Source of the DNA: Mnemiopsis leidyi
Lineage: Eukaryota > Ctenophora > Tentaculata > Lobata > Bolinopsidae
Direction: 5' to 3'
Assembly: GCA_000226015.1 (NCBI GenBank)
Contig: JH152687.1
Coordinates: 124,843-188,842, forward strand
DNA length: 64,000 nucleotides
The notes beneath the pieces are model-generated. The model was not told the origin of the DNA, searched no databases, and saw only the letters and a list, made by a program, of their open reading frames with translations. Positions 63,021-64,000 of the stretch are shown piece after piece (within the stretch, counting starts at the first letter, position 1; each line of letters opens with the position of its first letter). The position numbers and the translations under genes are program-made.

Positions 63021-63545
63021 TTAAGTCTTAAACATCTCTAAATTAGCTTTAAAAGAATTCATAGGCAGTGCATTCTTCACCTCAAATGGTAGTTTATTCC
63101 AACATTACCCTTTCATTAATAAAATTCCTTTTAATACGATTTATCTTGGAGTTTTGACTCCTGATCTACTAAAATTTAAAACTTCGGCTAACCGGGATAA
63201 AGCTTGGCTAGCTTTCCAAACTTCAATTAGATCACCTCTTGAACGCCTCTCAGCGAGAGTAGTCAGCTGTAGAATCTGCAGTCGCTCTGAGTATTGGAAA
63301 AGGCCTACCCCTTCAATCATACGGGTTAAGCGTCTCTGAATACTCTCGATCCTAAATATTGAAGACCAGTTACCATGCTCAGCTGCAGGATTCCAAAGCT
63401 GGACACAATATTCGAGATGTGGCCTGATTTAAGTCTTATAGACTATTCACATTAATGATTTCTCTCTCTACAAATCAAATTCCTAGAAATCCAGCATAAC
63501 ATTTGATTAGCTTTACTTACGCAAGATTCCATCTGTTCAAGATAC
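63021..63545 (-). mobile_element. LINE fragment (C-terminal part of ORF2), truncated
   Basis: Minus-strand frames give SCVSKANQMLCWISRNLICR, YCVQLWNPAAEHGNWSSIF, IESIQRRLTRMIEGVG, LTTLAERRSRGDLIEVWK and NKLPFEVKNALPMNSFK. This is the usual order after the reverse-transcriptase core of Jockey/CR1-like LINEs. The frame breaks at least twice, and the catalytic domain is absent on this strand. It is an old, dead copy. Confidence 0.85.
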
Positions 63546-63575
63546 CTATCTGTGTCTGATACCATCTGAATAAAC

Positions 63576-64000
63576 ATGCTTGAGGATGGAAGTCCTGTAG
63601 ATGTGTTGTGCTCTGACTTCTGTAAGGCTTTTGATACTGTACCACATTATAGACTTTTGACTGGAAGGATGATAAAAACAATAGTAAGAGGCAGTAGTTC
63701 CAAACTACATAAAGTGCTTTCAGGTGTACCTCATGGATCAGTATTGGATCCCCTGTTGTTTGTGTTGTTTATCAACGACTTGCCAAATGGCACAACGCAT
63801 GCAACAATGCTGTTTGCGGATGATTTGAAATTACTAGGTTATGTAAATGATGTTATAAAAGATTTTATAAAGATGATTTTAACAAACTAGAGGAGTGAGA
63901 GAATATTTGGCTCCTGAAGTTTAACTTAAGTAAATGTAAGGTTGTGCACATAAACTTGAACAGTAACAACAAATAGTCCATATGCATTGGACCAGGTTGA
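63576..64000 (+). mobile_element. LINE reverse-transcriptase fragment, truncated by the window edge
   Basis: The plus strand encodes DVLCSDFCKAFDTVPHYRLL, then KVLSGVPHGSVLDPLLFVLF, INDLPNG, LFADDLKLLG (the FADD catalytic motif), and after a stop ENIWLLKFNLSKCKVVHIN. It is the catalytic core of a Jockey/CR1-like LINE with an internal deletion of roughly 30 residues between the palm motifs. It is head-to-head with the LINE piece at 63021-63545 and could be the other half of one inverted insertion. Confidence 0.88.

Overview
This is a eukaryotic, almost certainly animal, window. It is AT-rich, its genes carry many short GT-AG introns, and the proteins match metazoan families (BLOC-1 subunit 5, a natriuretic-peptide-receptor-type guanylyl cyclase, HDAC8, PHF14, U2AF35, PEX3, CTF18, DDX56). 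I cannot name the phylum. An early-branching or otherwise compact invertebrate genome that uses spliced-leader trans-splicing would fit. I could place ten protein-coding genes confidently or fairly confidently from about 13.7 kb rightward, plus one probable first exon near 2.6 kb. All lie on the minus strand, and most are 330-730 bp apart.

Layout, left to right (so 3' to 5' for the genes): 1-13.7 kb is gene-poor. It holds one likely first coding exon (2571-2633), a short DNA transposon with inverted ends (6957-7402) and a foldback repeat (12984-13141). 13754-24388 is a 23-exon gene for a secreted protein of 14 Ig-like domains, arranged as two tandem seven-domain blocks. 24776-34723 is a 19-exon receptor guanylyl cyclase. 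35448-41774 is CHTF18, the clamp-loader subunit. 41.8-45.3 kb holds decayed pieces of a second CHTF18 copy around an intronless F-box gene. 46035-48583 is U2AF1, 49069-50387 PEX3, 50820-51639 BLOC1S5, 51966-54425 HDAC8, 54867-58254 PHF14 (coding region without introns) and 58972-61796 DDX56. 62.3-64.0 kb holds broken retroelements: a GIY-YIG-like tail and two head-to-head LINE pieces.

The genes do not form one pathway; they are mostly housekeeping functions (splicing, chromatin, replication, peroxisome and lysosome biogenesis, ribosome assembly). What links them is structure. Every start codon I could place, including that of the decayed CHTF18 first exon, sits 1-26 nt downstream of a splice-acceptor-like AG. 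With co-orientation and short spacing, this is the signature expected of spliced-leader trans-splicing of operon-like clusters.

A second shared feature is that several introns, in different genes, begin with a tandem-repeat array at or very near the 5' splice site. In two of them each repeat unit starts with GT and ends with AG.

Three neighbouring genes (HDAC8, PHF14, DDX56) each need one base removed to keep the conserved reading frame. This may reflect assembly indels. I found no tRNA, rRNA, CRISPR array or intact mobile element.
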